Positions 10,916 through 19,862 of a stretch of 64,000 nucleotides of DNA are shown here, one piece after another. Below the pieces are notes generated by a model. It was given only the letters and a program-made list of their open reading frames with translations. It was not told where the DNA came from and searched no databases. Each line of letters starts with the position of its first letter. Positions within the stretch are counted from its first letter, which is position 1. Source of the stretch: Arsenophonus sp052174135 (lineage in GTDB: Bacteria; Pseudomonadota; Gammaproteobacteria; Enterobacterales; Enterobacteriaceae); the NCBI GenBank assembly GCA_052174135.1, contig JBQMRZ010000027.1, forward strand, positions 555,284-619,283, written 5' to 3'. A program made the translations under genes and the position numbers.

Positions 10916-11215
10916 TCAGTTATTTATTATCTCCTGATGAAGTATGAAAACACTTTGGTTGACTAATAAATATTATATGCTTATTAGAACATACTTTTTT
11001 TCTTGTATTATTGATTTTGGTTCATCAGGACACATGGTGATGAAGAAAATTTCTTATTTTGTCTTATGGTCAAGTTTTAATAAACATAGTTTATTGAAAC
11101 TTGACCATAATGTTCTAATAACTTGGTTTTTAATGGTAAAATCAGCATGATCATAAAATATCGATGATAATTTTTATTATCAAAAAACAATTCTCATAAT
11201 AAAGCTTTCTTTCAT
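10916..11215 (-). pseudogene. maoP: Macrodomain Ori protein MaoP (YifE) relic
   Basis: On the minus strand, divergent from hdfR exactly as in E. coli, a relic starts MKESFIMRIVF (compare MAESF of MaoP). It continues one frame over as FDNKNYHRYF (compare FDNKHYPRGF) and returns as DFTIKNQVIRTLWSSFNKL. Later segments EIFFITMCPDEPKSIIQEKKYVLISI and LLVNQSVFILHQE line up with the MaoP middle and C-terminal part. Two frame changes and two in-frame stops show it is dead. MaoP acts with the maoS site to organise the Ori macrodomain. An open frame on the opposite strand (10944-11150) is only a shadow of this relic. Confidence 0.8.
11064..11110. repeat. 22-bp inverted repeat with 3-bp loop
   Basis: The arms are 11064-11085 and 11089-11110, beginning TTATGGTCAAGTTT and ending AAACTTGACCATAA. 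They match at 21 of 22 positions around an ATA loop. It lies inside the maoP relic, at a point where the relic has extra residues compared with MaoP. Flanking it, TTATTAGAACAT and ATGTTCTAATAA form a wider 12-bp inverted pair. Confidence 0.85.
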
Positions 11216-11333
11216 CTAATACACTCAAATATCTATAATACTAAACTTATTATGGCATAGAGTATTAGTTAATAACTGCATTTTATAAAATAAAACATTT
11301 AAATCATTAAGATTAAGAAATTTTGAGGTTATT

Positions 11334-12152
11334 ATGGATACTGAATTATTAAAAACTTTTTTGGAAGTTAGTAAAACTCGACATTTTGGACGAGCAGCTG
11401 AATCATTATATCTTACACAATCAGCAGTAAGTTTTCGAATACGTCAATTGGAAAATCAACTAGATACCATTTTGTTTGCTCGTCATCGCAATAATATTCA
11501 TTTAACTGAAGCAGGCAAACGTTTAATTCCATATGCTGAATCACTAATAAATAATTGGTTGCAAGCAAAAAAAGAAATTTCACATCAATCATTACACATA
11601 GAGTTTTCAATAGGATCAACAATTCCATTATGGGAAGGGTGTTTAACAAATTGGATAAAACTTATTTATCAAAAATATAAAGAACTTTATCTTGAATGCA
11701 GAATATCAACACGACAATCTCTCGTGAAACAACTTCATTCACATAAACTTGATTTACTTATTGCAATTGAACCACCAAAAATGGATGAATTTGAAACTAC
11801 TATTATTGGTGAAATAAAATTACAATTAATGACGAATAAAAAAAATTTAACTTTAAAAAAACTCAATCTTATTGAACTTGAATGGAGTGCTTATTTTAAT
11901 ACCACTGAAAAATCATCTTTACTTGAAAATTCACCAGCGATACTAACAACATCCGCTAATCTTGCTAGAGAATTATTATATTCAACACAATCCGCTGCTG
12001 TTTTACCAATTCATTGGCTTAATCAATATCATGATTTAAAAATACTATCACAAGTTGTTTATAGAAAACCAATTTATGCTATTTGGTTACAAAATAACGG
12101 GCAAAAAAATTTTATTGATAATATAATAAAAATACCTATTCATAATAACTGA
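11334..12152 (+). CDS. hdfR: LysR-family regulator HdfR
   Basis: The 272-residue protein has an N-terminal winged helix-turn-helix (residues 1-60: MDTELLKTFLEVSKTRHFGR then AAESLYLTQSAVSFRIRQLE) nearly identical to E. coli HdfR (279 aa). The effector domain follows, with RQSLVKQLH and AIEPPKMDEF around 120-150 and PIYAIWLQNNGQ near the C-terminus. In E. coli HdfR represses flhDC, so it controls flagella. No flagellar gene is present here and its target is unknown. A GAGGTT ribosome-binding site sits upstream of the ATG. It converges with tRNA-Trp and diverges from the maoP relic, the E. coli arrangement. It is intact despite being surrounded by dead DNA. Confidence 0.93.
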   Translation: MDTELLKTFLEVSKTRHFGRAAESLYLTQSAVSFRIRQLENQLDTILFARHRNNIHLTEAGKRLIPYAESLINNWLQAKKEISHQSLHIEFSIGSTIPLWEGCLTNWIKLIYQKYKELYLECRISTRQSLVKQLHSHKLDLLIAIEPPKMDEFETTIIGEIKLQLMTNKKNLTLKKLNLIELEWSAYFNTTEKSSLLENSPAILTTSANLARELLYSTQSAAVLPIHWLNQYHDLKILSQVVYRKPIYAIWLQNNGQKNFIDNIIKIPIHNN

Positions 12153-12164
12153 TTATGAATAGGT
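12134..12164. terminator. Hairpin overlapping hdfR stop codon
   Basis: A perfect 13-bp stem, ACCTATTCATAAT with ATTATGAATAGGT, has a 5-nt loop that contains part of the TGA stop (12150-12152). A T-rich run follows only when read on the minus strand, so it may stop transcription from both sides or protect the mRNA 3' end. Confidence 0.7.
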
Positions 12165-12381
12165 AAAAATATAAGCCTTTAATTACACGTTTTGTCATTA
12201 ATAGAAATGTTTTTAAAAAAAATATTATTTTTAATAATATCATGAATTTATGAAAAAATTTTAAATTATTAAATTTAAAATTATAAAAATATTAAGAAAA
12301 ATATAGCTTTAAAGAATTTATATAAATTTTATTTAAATAATCTTATTATTATTAATAACTTAACTATAAATCAATAAATAA

Positions 12382-12454
12382 CAGGGGCGAAGAGACTTGA
12401 ACTCCTAACACCCGGTTTTGGAGACCGGAGCTCTACCAATTGAACTACGCCCCT
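12382..12454 (-). tRNA. trpT: tRNA-Trp (anticodon CCA)
   Basis: This is a 73-nt cloverleaf almost identical to E. coli tRNA-Trp: acceptor AGGGGCG with CGCCCCT, anticodon stem-loop around CTCCAAAA and T-loop GTTCAAGTC. The discriminator base is G. The genome then reads TTATTTA, so the 3' CCA is not encoded and must be added enzymatically. It lies at the 3' end of the fossil rRNA operon, as trpT does at the end of E. coli rrnC. Confidence 0.97.
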
Positions 12455-12829
12455 AAATAGTCATAGGAAAACTGATACTCAAAGCTTTAAGCTCTTTTTT
12501 TCAAAGAATAAATTATAACAAACTGAATTAAAATATCATTAAATTTATCTCACTAAACTCTTCATTTAATTAAAATTTAAAATATAAACAAATCAATTTA
12601 TATTTTTAAACTATAAAATCTAATTTAATATTACACAGTATTTTATTTTCGATTTTAACTTTATAAAATCGAACAATTTTATTATTAATAGTTGATAAAA
12701 AATATATTAACTTTTTATTAAAGTTTTTAACTAATACTTAAATAACTAAATCTTTTAGGCATAATCTCAAAATAAATTAATTTTATTCTTCAATTTAAAA
12801 AATTTAAGTATTTGTCAATTTAAATTTAT
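12455..12829 (-). other. Expected 5S rRNA / tRNA-Asp position, nothing recognisable
   Basis: Between tRNA-Trp and the 3' end of the 23S fossil an rrnC-type operon carries 5S rRNA and tRNA-Asp. No conserved 5S or tRNA-Asp segment was found, so both appear erased or lost. Confidence 0.5.
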
Positions 12830-15240
12830 TTATTTTATTAAATTTAATATTTATTAACTTTAACATATTAATATACTTACATCTAAAATCTATTTACATA
12901 TTAGTTTTAACGTTCATTATAAAATTTGGAACTAACGAAATTTTCACTTAAAAAGTTTTTTATTTATATTTTTAATAATGTTTTTTGATATAAGTTTAAA
13001 TTTAATTAGAATATTATGCCAATAGAATTAAAGCTTGTAAATAATAGTAATAATTTATTTTTACTCTTTTTTAGATAAAAAGAGAAGAATTAAATTGAAC
13101 TATATTTATCCAGATACTACTTTTAATCTTCAGTAAGTTACTATGCTGTGTTATAATTTTACCATATTAAAACTGTTCTACTTATGTAGATATTATTTTT
13201 TAAAATTTTAATTAAAATCCTATTTTTATAACTTATAAAAATAGGATTAATATCCTACCACTTATAATAGAAATTTATAAATATACATCTATTTTTATGT
13301 TTATAGAGTTATCATATTTTTAATAAATATTTATAGTTTATTTTAAATACAACTAATTTGAATTCAATAAAAACTTTTGTCTGAAATTTTCATCTATTTA
13401 TATAAAAATAATATTATTGCATTTATTTTTTTTACTTAATTTTTCTTGAAAAATTAAGTATTTTCTTCTTAATTGCACTTTTATTATATTAATCTAATAG
13501 ATTATTAGCTGTTATTTATGTTTAAAGATTTTCTTTAAGGGTATAATTATTAGCTATTTCGCTATCTTTATTTCTTATCTATTATTTTTATAATATAAAA
13601 ACATGAAATTAATTAAAAAAAATCTACTTACTAGATTAAAGCGTAAAATTTTCTTTATTAGATAATCCAATCCTTTATCTTTTATAAAGACTATTAATAT
13701 AAATATTAATTAATTTCTAATTAATCATGATTTCCAATATTACTTTGTTTATACTGAAATTCATTATATTTAAATTAATTTAAGATAGAATAATTAGTTT
13801 TTTGAAGAAAAATAGTTTCATTAATTTTAATATTATTTATGTAAATATTAACATTTAATAAATTTTAGAAAACTCTTTAATTAAACTTATAAAATTTAAA
13901 AATATTTGTTGTTTATTTTAAAAATATCATCATTATGATTTCAATGTATAATTTAATGGTATTTTATTTTTTTTTGTGTTCATAAATTTGCTAGTAAACT
14001 ACTATGATTCTTTAAGTAATAATTATTTTTAAAGAGATATCCTTGCTACTTAAAAGTCTTTTTTATTTTGCTTCTAATTTAATTATGAATTATTTACTTT
14101 AGATAATTAGCTAGTAAAGTTATTTTTTATCTTTACAATGAATAATAATAGGTAATTATATTTATAATGGTAACATTTTAAATTTTAATACTTAAGATAT
14201 TAAATAAGTAAATTGATATTATCTTTTTAGATAAAGATGATTTTTATCATTAAAAATTAGTATTATAAAAATATAAAAAATAGTTCTCGATGATAAAATC
14301 CATATAAATCGTTAATGAGCTTATTAATTTTATTAAATACCAATTATTTATTATTTTTTTTGAATATTATTCGTATTATTTATTTAGTTAATTTCATAAA
14401 ACTTTGAATCATCTCATAATTAAATCATAGCATTTATCTCTATATCCTAAAATTTAATTTAAAATAATATTTTTTTAAGTTTAGTGTCTCTGTAAAATTA
14501 ATTTTTCATAAAAATAAATCATTGATTATTTATAAAAAAAAGAAATCATTCTATCTTAAGTAGATAATGTATCTTATAGCTATTTATTTTTTTTTTAATT
14601 TCTATATTATTTTATATATTTTTCTATTTAAATCATATTGATATTATTAAGTTTTTTATTTTTATATAAAGTTATTTTATCTTTTTATTATTTTGTTGAT
14701 TAACTATCAGGTAATTAAAAATATTTAATTTTTGGTTATAATCTATCTTCTTTAAAAAAGATAAAGTTATATCTTATTATATATTTCTTTAAATCCATAA
14801 TAATAATACTTTTAGATATGTATGAAATATTATTCTTTATTTTTTTTGAATTTATAGACTATTTTCTTAACTTTAATGTTATTTCTAAATTTTGATCTTC
14901 TCTGTTTATAAGTGGTACAAATGAACTCTAAATTAATTTTTTTCATTAGATTAATATTTTTTTTGATTTACATAATCTAGAATGATTAGATAAACTAAAA
15001 AATAGACAATGAATTAATACTCTTCTTATTTTTTTAATTTGAAGATTAAGAGTTATTATTATTTATATGAATTCATAAGTATTTTAAAATTAATACATTA
15101 TTTAGGATACTTTATTTTACTATCTATATATTTATAATTTATAAAATTATTTTATTTCAGTCTATAAGATAAAATAGAATAATCTCTCAGAGAAAATATA
15201 AACTCATAGTTAGTTATAATAATTTTTTGTAAAGTAACAT
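12830..15240 (-). pseudogene. rrl: 23S rRNA fossil
   Basis: Several diagnostic 23S segments survive in correct order on the minus strand (quoted as plus-strand reverse complement). GCTATTTCGCTATCTTTATT at about 13553 matches the universally conserved region around E. coli 1940-1970 (GAATTTCGCTACCTTAGGAC). The block near 13105-13190 follows the peptidyl-transferase region (TATCCAGATACTACTTTTAA against ACCCAGCTCGCGTACCACTT). Near 14900-14960 GGTACAAATGAACTCTAAAT and TTTTCATTAGATTAAT follow the 5' domain. G and C have been replaced by A and T almost throughout, so it cannot fold as rRNA. The limits are approximate. Confidence 0.78.
13216..13248. repeat. 33-bp near-perfect palindrome in the 23S fossil
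   Basis: AATCCTATTTTTATAA (13216-13231) and its exact reverse complement (13233-13248) are separated by a single C. No known 23S helix has such a long uninterrupted stem with a one-base loop, so it probably arose after the gene died. Confidence 0.8.
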
Positions 15241-15288
15241 TATACTTATATACTTATATACTTATATACTTATATACTTAAATACTTA
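15241..15288. repeat. 8-bp microsatellite, six copies
   Basis: There are six tandem copies of TATACTTA, the sixth with one substitution (AATACTTA). It lies in the dead spacer between tRNA-Glu and the 23S fossil. Confidence 0.9.
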
Positions 15289-15403
15289 TATTATTTTGAT
15301 TGAAATGATTAAGTTATAAATTTTAGAATATTTGTATATATAATTTATATTATTTATTTTTATATTAAATATTTTATAAACTATTCAATAATATCTTAAA
15401 TAA

Positions 15404-15476
15404 CGTCCCCTAGGGGATTTGAACCCCTGTTACCGCCGTGAAAGGGCGGTGTCCTAGACCCCTAGACGAAGGGGAC
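15404..15476 (-). tRNA. gltT: tRNA-Glu (anticodon TTC)
   Basis: This 73-nt tRNA matches E. coli tRNA-Glu almost base for base, with acceptor GTCCCCT/AGGGGAC, anticodon loop CTTTCAC and T-arm AGGGGTTCAAATCCCCT. The discriminator is G, followed by TTATTTA, so CCA is not encoded. It sits in the spacer between the 16S and 23S fossils. In enterics all tRNA-Glu genes are such rRNA-spacer genes, which explains why it is kept. Confidence 0.97.
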
Positions 15477-15699
15477 ATAAATTTTTTTCTAATATAATCA
15501 ATAATTAAGTTCTTTTTATTAAGAATTCTGCTGATATTAAAATATTTCTTGTAATAAAAATTAAGTACGTTATTAAATCAATTTTCTATTTATTCAATAC
15601 ATATTTAATATAAACATTCATTTTTTTCGTTAGATGCAATCTGTAATCATAAAATCCTTTCAGTAAGTTACTTTATTATTATGATCAAATAAATCATAA

Positions 15700-17000
15700 T
15701 TACAAATTAATAAATATCAACTTTAGTTTGATGGTTTGTTTTTTTTAATTAATTCTCACAGTGAATCACAAAATATGCATACAGCCTTAATAATATATTG
15801 ATCAATTCATCTTATCTATAATTACTATCAATTTTTGACTTAATATACTTAAACTGTATAGATTTTAATTCCGACTTAAAAGTATTTTTTTATAATTTTT
15901 TTATCCCTTCTTGTTTTCCAATTTTTATTCATTTTTATTTATATAAATATATTATAATAGCATATGCTAATTATGCTTGTAAGAGTTTGTTATTTGATAT
16001 ATTGAACGTTTTCAAACTTATAATTAAGAATTTTTATTTTATTTTTTTAATTAACTCTATAATAAAAATAATGAAAGTTTTTCTATTGTTTCAAAATTTA
16101 ATCTAATACTAATTTTTCACAAAACGTTTATATTATGAATTATAAAAAACTTATATAAAAAATTATAATTATATTCAATCTTATTCTATAAAAAATATTT
16201 AAATAATTATTAATAAATGAAATTATTTAGATCATATTGAATTACAAGCAATCCGTTTTTGTAAAAAATAACAAATCAATTAGTTTAAGTTTTATTTTTC
16301 TTATAAAACTATAATTTACACACGATAGATTTAAGATATTAATTAAAAAAAGTTAAAAATTTAATAGAATATTTTTTAAATAAATATTGCTCATAACATA
16401 ATATTTTAAAAGATGTCTAGTTCCATTCTTATTACGGTTTCGCAATAAGAATTAATTTTTATCTAAGTATTTTTAGGTCTTATATTTGTTAAAGAATTCT
16501 AATCATTTTTAAAAAAAAAAACTAAAAAATTTTAAACTAGGTAAACTTTTTATAAAACTTATTAACTAATATTTTTTAATGGTTTATTAAAATATTTGAA
16601 ACTTATAAGTCTTTTGCTTTTTTTTGTTTAACAAATATCTTGTATTGATTATAATTTTTAATAGCTATTCTTCGTTATTTTATATAATAAATTATTAACT
16701 CATATGCTATCCGTTAATAAAAAAATTTTTGCAGTTTATTCTTAATTTATATCTGTTACAGTTTTCAACTGTATTTAATTTTAACTACAAAACTTTTTCT
16801 TAAAAATTTTAATAATTTAAAATCCATTATTAATAGTTATTAAAAAAATAAATATTTATTATTTTTTAATGCTTAATTATCAAATTTCTGATGGTATTTT
16901 GAATAAAGGCTTATAAAATTTTCATTAATTATCAATTAATGTAGTTTACATAATTTATGAAAGGAAATTTCATATATCTTTAATTATAAGGTCAAATAGT
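15700..17000 (-). pseudogene. rrs: 16S rRNA fossil
   Basis: An ordered series of 16S landmarks survives, read here on the plus strand as reverse complement. CAGTGAATCACAAAATATGC (15750) matches the 3' region near 1490. ATTACTATCAATTTTTGACT (about 15821) matches the 1330-1350 segment. TTATCCCTTCTTGTTTTCCA (15900) matches the 1180-1200 segment. ATCAATTAGTTTAAGTTTTA (16274) matches the universal 907-926 site. GGTTTCGCAATAAGAATTAA (16436) matches the 760 region, and TTATTAACTCATATGCTATC (16692) matches the 440-460 region. Spacing between landmarks is close to that of a real 16S. Most G and C have become A or T, so it is a fossil. The 5' end is not resolvable. Confidence 0.88.
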
Positions 17001-17150
17001 TATTTCTATTTTTACAATTTAGTTAATGAAATTAACTTTAATTATTTTAATCTACACTGATTGGTTAATAAAATACTATATAGATTTCACATTGTTAATA
17101 ATCGTTATTTAAAAAAAAGCATCTATTTGATTTATGTTTTAAAAATCAAT

Positions 17151-17989
17151 TTAAATAAAAATCTTTTCTAACTGATTAAAACCTTCTTTCATTAATACAG
17201 GAATAAGTTTTTTAGTTTCAGTATCTATTTTAGTGCAATAAGCAACATTATGATTTTTTGTTAAAATCATATTTTTATTATTATTAATTAAATAAACTGC
17301 TCGTCTAGCAACTGCGGCACCAGAATCAATTAATCTTGTTCCTGCAAACAATATTTCTTTTAATTCTACTGATAATAATGAAAAATGTGTACAACCGAGC
17401 ACAATTGTATCAGGAGGTTCTTTCATTTTTAACCACTGTTCTATAATACGTGCCAACACTTCTTTTGAAATTACTTGACCATAAATTTTTTTTTCTGCTA
17501 ATACAACTAATTCTGATGAAGCAATCATTTTAACTCTGCAATTAATAGCAAATCTGTTGATAAGCTTTCTGATATAATTTCCATTAATAGTTACTTTAGT
17601 TGCCAATAATCCAATGATACCATTACGTGTTAATTTACTTGCTGATTTTATTGCAGGGACAACCCCTATAATTGGAAACCGAAAATAAGCTCTTAAAATG
17701 GGCAAACTAACCGTACTTGCCGTATTACAAGCAATAATTACTATTGTTAACATTTGTCTTTGTTGAATTTTATTAATAAAATGAATAATACGATCAGTAA
17801 TAAATTCTGCACTCCTTTCTCCATAAGGAAAGGCATGATTATCGAAAGCATAAATATAATGTAAATTTGGTAATAACTTTTTGACTTCGCGATAAATAGA
17901 CAATCCACCAACACCAGAATCAAAAATTAAAATAGTTGATTGTGGTGTTTTTAATTGATCGGAAGTTACTTTTTTATTTTATTTTTCAT
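17151..17989 (-). CDS. murI: Glutamate racemase, start needs -1 frameshift or non-ATG codon
   Basis: MurI makes D-glutamate for peptidoglycan. The catalytic Asp motif IFDSGVGGLS, first cysteine IIACNTASTVS, second cysteine VLGCTHFSLL and KEPPDT are intact, and the C-terminus reaches the usual position. The reading frame holding DSGVGG has no ATG, GTG or usable TTG upstream of the catalytic Asp before an in-frame TAA. A TTG at 17903 would delete that Asp. An ATG at 17989 opens MKNKIKK and hits TAA at 17968-17966. The last two sense codons form the heptamer A AAA AAG (17975-17969). A -1 slip there enters the MurI frame as VTSDQLKTPQSTILIFDS, giving about 279 residues against 285 in E. coli. Alternatives are a rare ATT start, transcriptional slippage, or a recent pseudogene. 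Confidence 0.85.
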
Positions 17990-19009
17990 TAAATTAATTA
18001 TAATAGCAAAATTTTTTTTGATAAAAATTTTTAATAAAAACAATAATAATACTTATAGTATAATAATAAAGTTACATAAATATATATTTCAATGTTATAA
18101 CAGTTGATTAACTTTAAATCTATATTTTTTATATTTTAAATACTATCTAAAATATCTGTGAACTAAAACTTTATAATTATTGTTATCTTATTTTAAGATA
18201 ATTTAAACAGATACAAATGATTTTCTAATTATTTATTGTTTTTAAATTAATTAATAACATCAAAATAATTTTGATTTTATTAATTAAAATTAAATAATTT
18301 TTATATTATAAACCCATTTAGAGATTATTATTAAAATTAAATGATTAAATATCACATTAATTAATGGAAATTTTAATACTTAATATTTTAAATATTTTTT
18401 TAATAATCAAACCGTATTAGAATATTTTTTTAAAAAATATCAACTATTATATTTGAATTAATTATTTTTACTTAAATTAAAATAATTTCATTAAACTTAA
18501 TATCAAAATAACCATTAAAATAATAAAATAGATAATTTATATATTTAAAATGTAAAGTAAATTTATTTGATGTTTCTATAAACATGATAACCTTATCATA
18601 ATATTAAAAAATATTAATAATATACTAATAAATAAAATTACAAACCATCAGTAGCTATTAATTAATACATATTCAAATTAATAAAATTAATAATATAAAA
18701 TTATTTGAATGTTAATTAAAATTTTATAAAAAATATAAAAAATAGTTAAGCATTTTAATCATATTAATTTGAGAAATTATAGGTATAAAAAAATAAATAG
18801 GGTTAAGTACAATTAAAATAGTATAAGCATGTATAATTTCTTCTAACAAAAAACTTATCTAAGATATAACTAATGTTATTAACTATAAAAATAAAATATT
18901 AAGTATTAATAATATATATAATGTATCTCTAATATTAATAATCTTAAAATCTTTTTTTTAAAAAAGCAATAATTATATTTTTAATAAAAATTATTATAAT
19001 TTTATATTA
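17990..19009. other. Gene-free stretch (btuB, trmA, yijD position)
   Basis: E. coli has btuB, trmA and yijD between murI and fabR. Nothing recognisable as any of them was seen here. The sequence is low-complexity A+T. Confidence 0.55.
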
Positions 19010-19660
19010 TATTTCTTTTGATCATGACGATGTCAAATAATAAATCCTTTTTAATGATTATTTTAAGTTGCAAAAGCTAATCGTTTCTCTAGAAGCTGTT
19101 TTTTCTGATTAATATCTAATTCTTTTGTTCGAACTAGCACTAAATACAATAGTTACCTATAGGTAGCTTCTTTTATATTTCATCAAAATACCTAAGCGTA
19201 TTACTTTTTTGTTGTAAATAATCAGTTAGTTCAACAATAAAAAATATTAGATTTTTCTAGAAACCGTAGTACAAAATTTAATAAATGTACGTGAACGTTC
19301 ACGTAGTAGTAATCGAAAATGTTTTCATTATTATCAATAAATTCTATAAGAGTAGTAACAGATTTTCGAATAATACTGCCGTCTTTATAATATATTGTCG
19401 TGTTTGACACATTAATTGATGGAACCCCATGAGATAACTTTTATTAACTATCGTTAATCCTAATTCATCGGCATCACGAAAATATTAATAAAAAAGAAAT
19501 TGATGTAATTTCAGTTTCTTGAGAAACTTCACATAATTTTAAACTATTAAAGCTATATTTAGCATTTAATTAATTAAAAAGCCGATTTTATCAAAGATAG
19601 ATGTTATTTTTTCTTTTTGTTTTATTTTAGTATCTATAATATTACTCAAAGTAATTAATG
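19010..19660 (-). pseudogene. fabR: TetR-family fatty-acid regulator FabR relic
   Basis: Divergent from sthA, as in E. coli, a relic of the unsaturated fatty-acid repressor is recoverable by jumping frames. KIKQKEKITSIFDKIGF matches the start of helix 1. FNSLKLCEVSQETEITSISF matches [38 protein letters not shown] matches FRDVDELGLTMVDESGLM. QLMCQTRQ follows, and ELDINQKKQLLEKRL matches the last helix. At least four frame breaks and internal stops make it non-functional. In E. coli FabR represses fabA and fabB. Confidence 0.87.
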
Positions 19661-19862
19661 AATCTCTTCAACAACAATATAATTAAGTAACTATCAAATT
19701 CCAAGTGATTTGTAGTCCTCTTTAGTTTAACTGGTATATAAATAATTTCTGTTTATTTATTAATAATTTAAAAATATAAAATCTTATATTTAAACTTAAT
19801 TAAATAAGATAATATTGATGTAAGTTCTTGGTTTACATTTATATAATAATAGGTTGTATAGA

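Noticed and set aside
10944..11150. Plus-strand open frame of 68 residues next to hdfR
   Set aside because: It is antisense to the maoP relic, whose MaoP-like segments are readable on the minus strand.
11413..11649. Minus-strand open frame inside hdfR
   Set aside because: Shadow of the strongly conserved HdfR frame.
15241..15288. TATACTTA repeats as a CRISPR-like array
   Set aside because: The units are contiguous 8-mers with no spacers and no cas genes. This is a microsatellite.
16731..16775. GCAGTTTATTCTTAAT as the 16S 640-region landmark
   Set aside because: It is out of register with the other landmarks. A better candidate for that region lies near 16545-16575.
17151..17903. murI starting at the TTG at 17903
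   Set aside because: That start would remove the catalytic Asp of DSGVGG, which is clearly encoded just upstream in the same frame, so translation must begin earlier.
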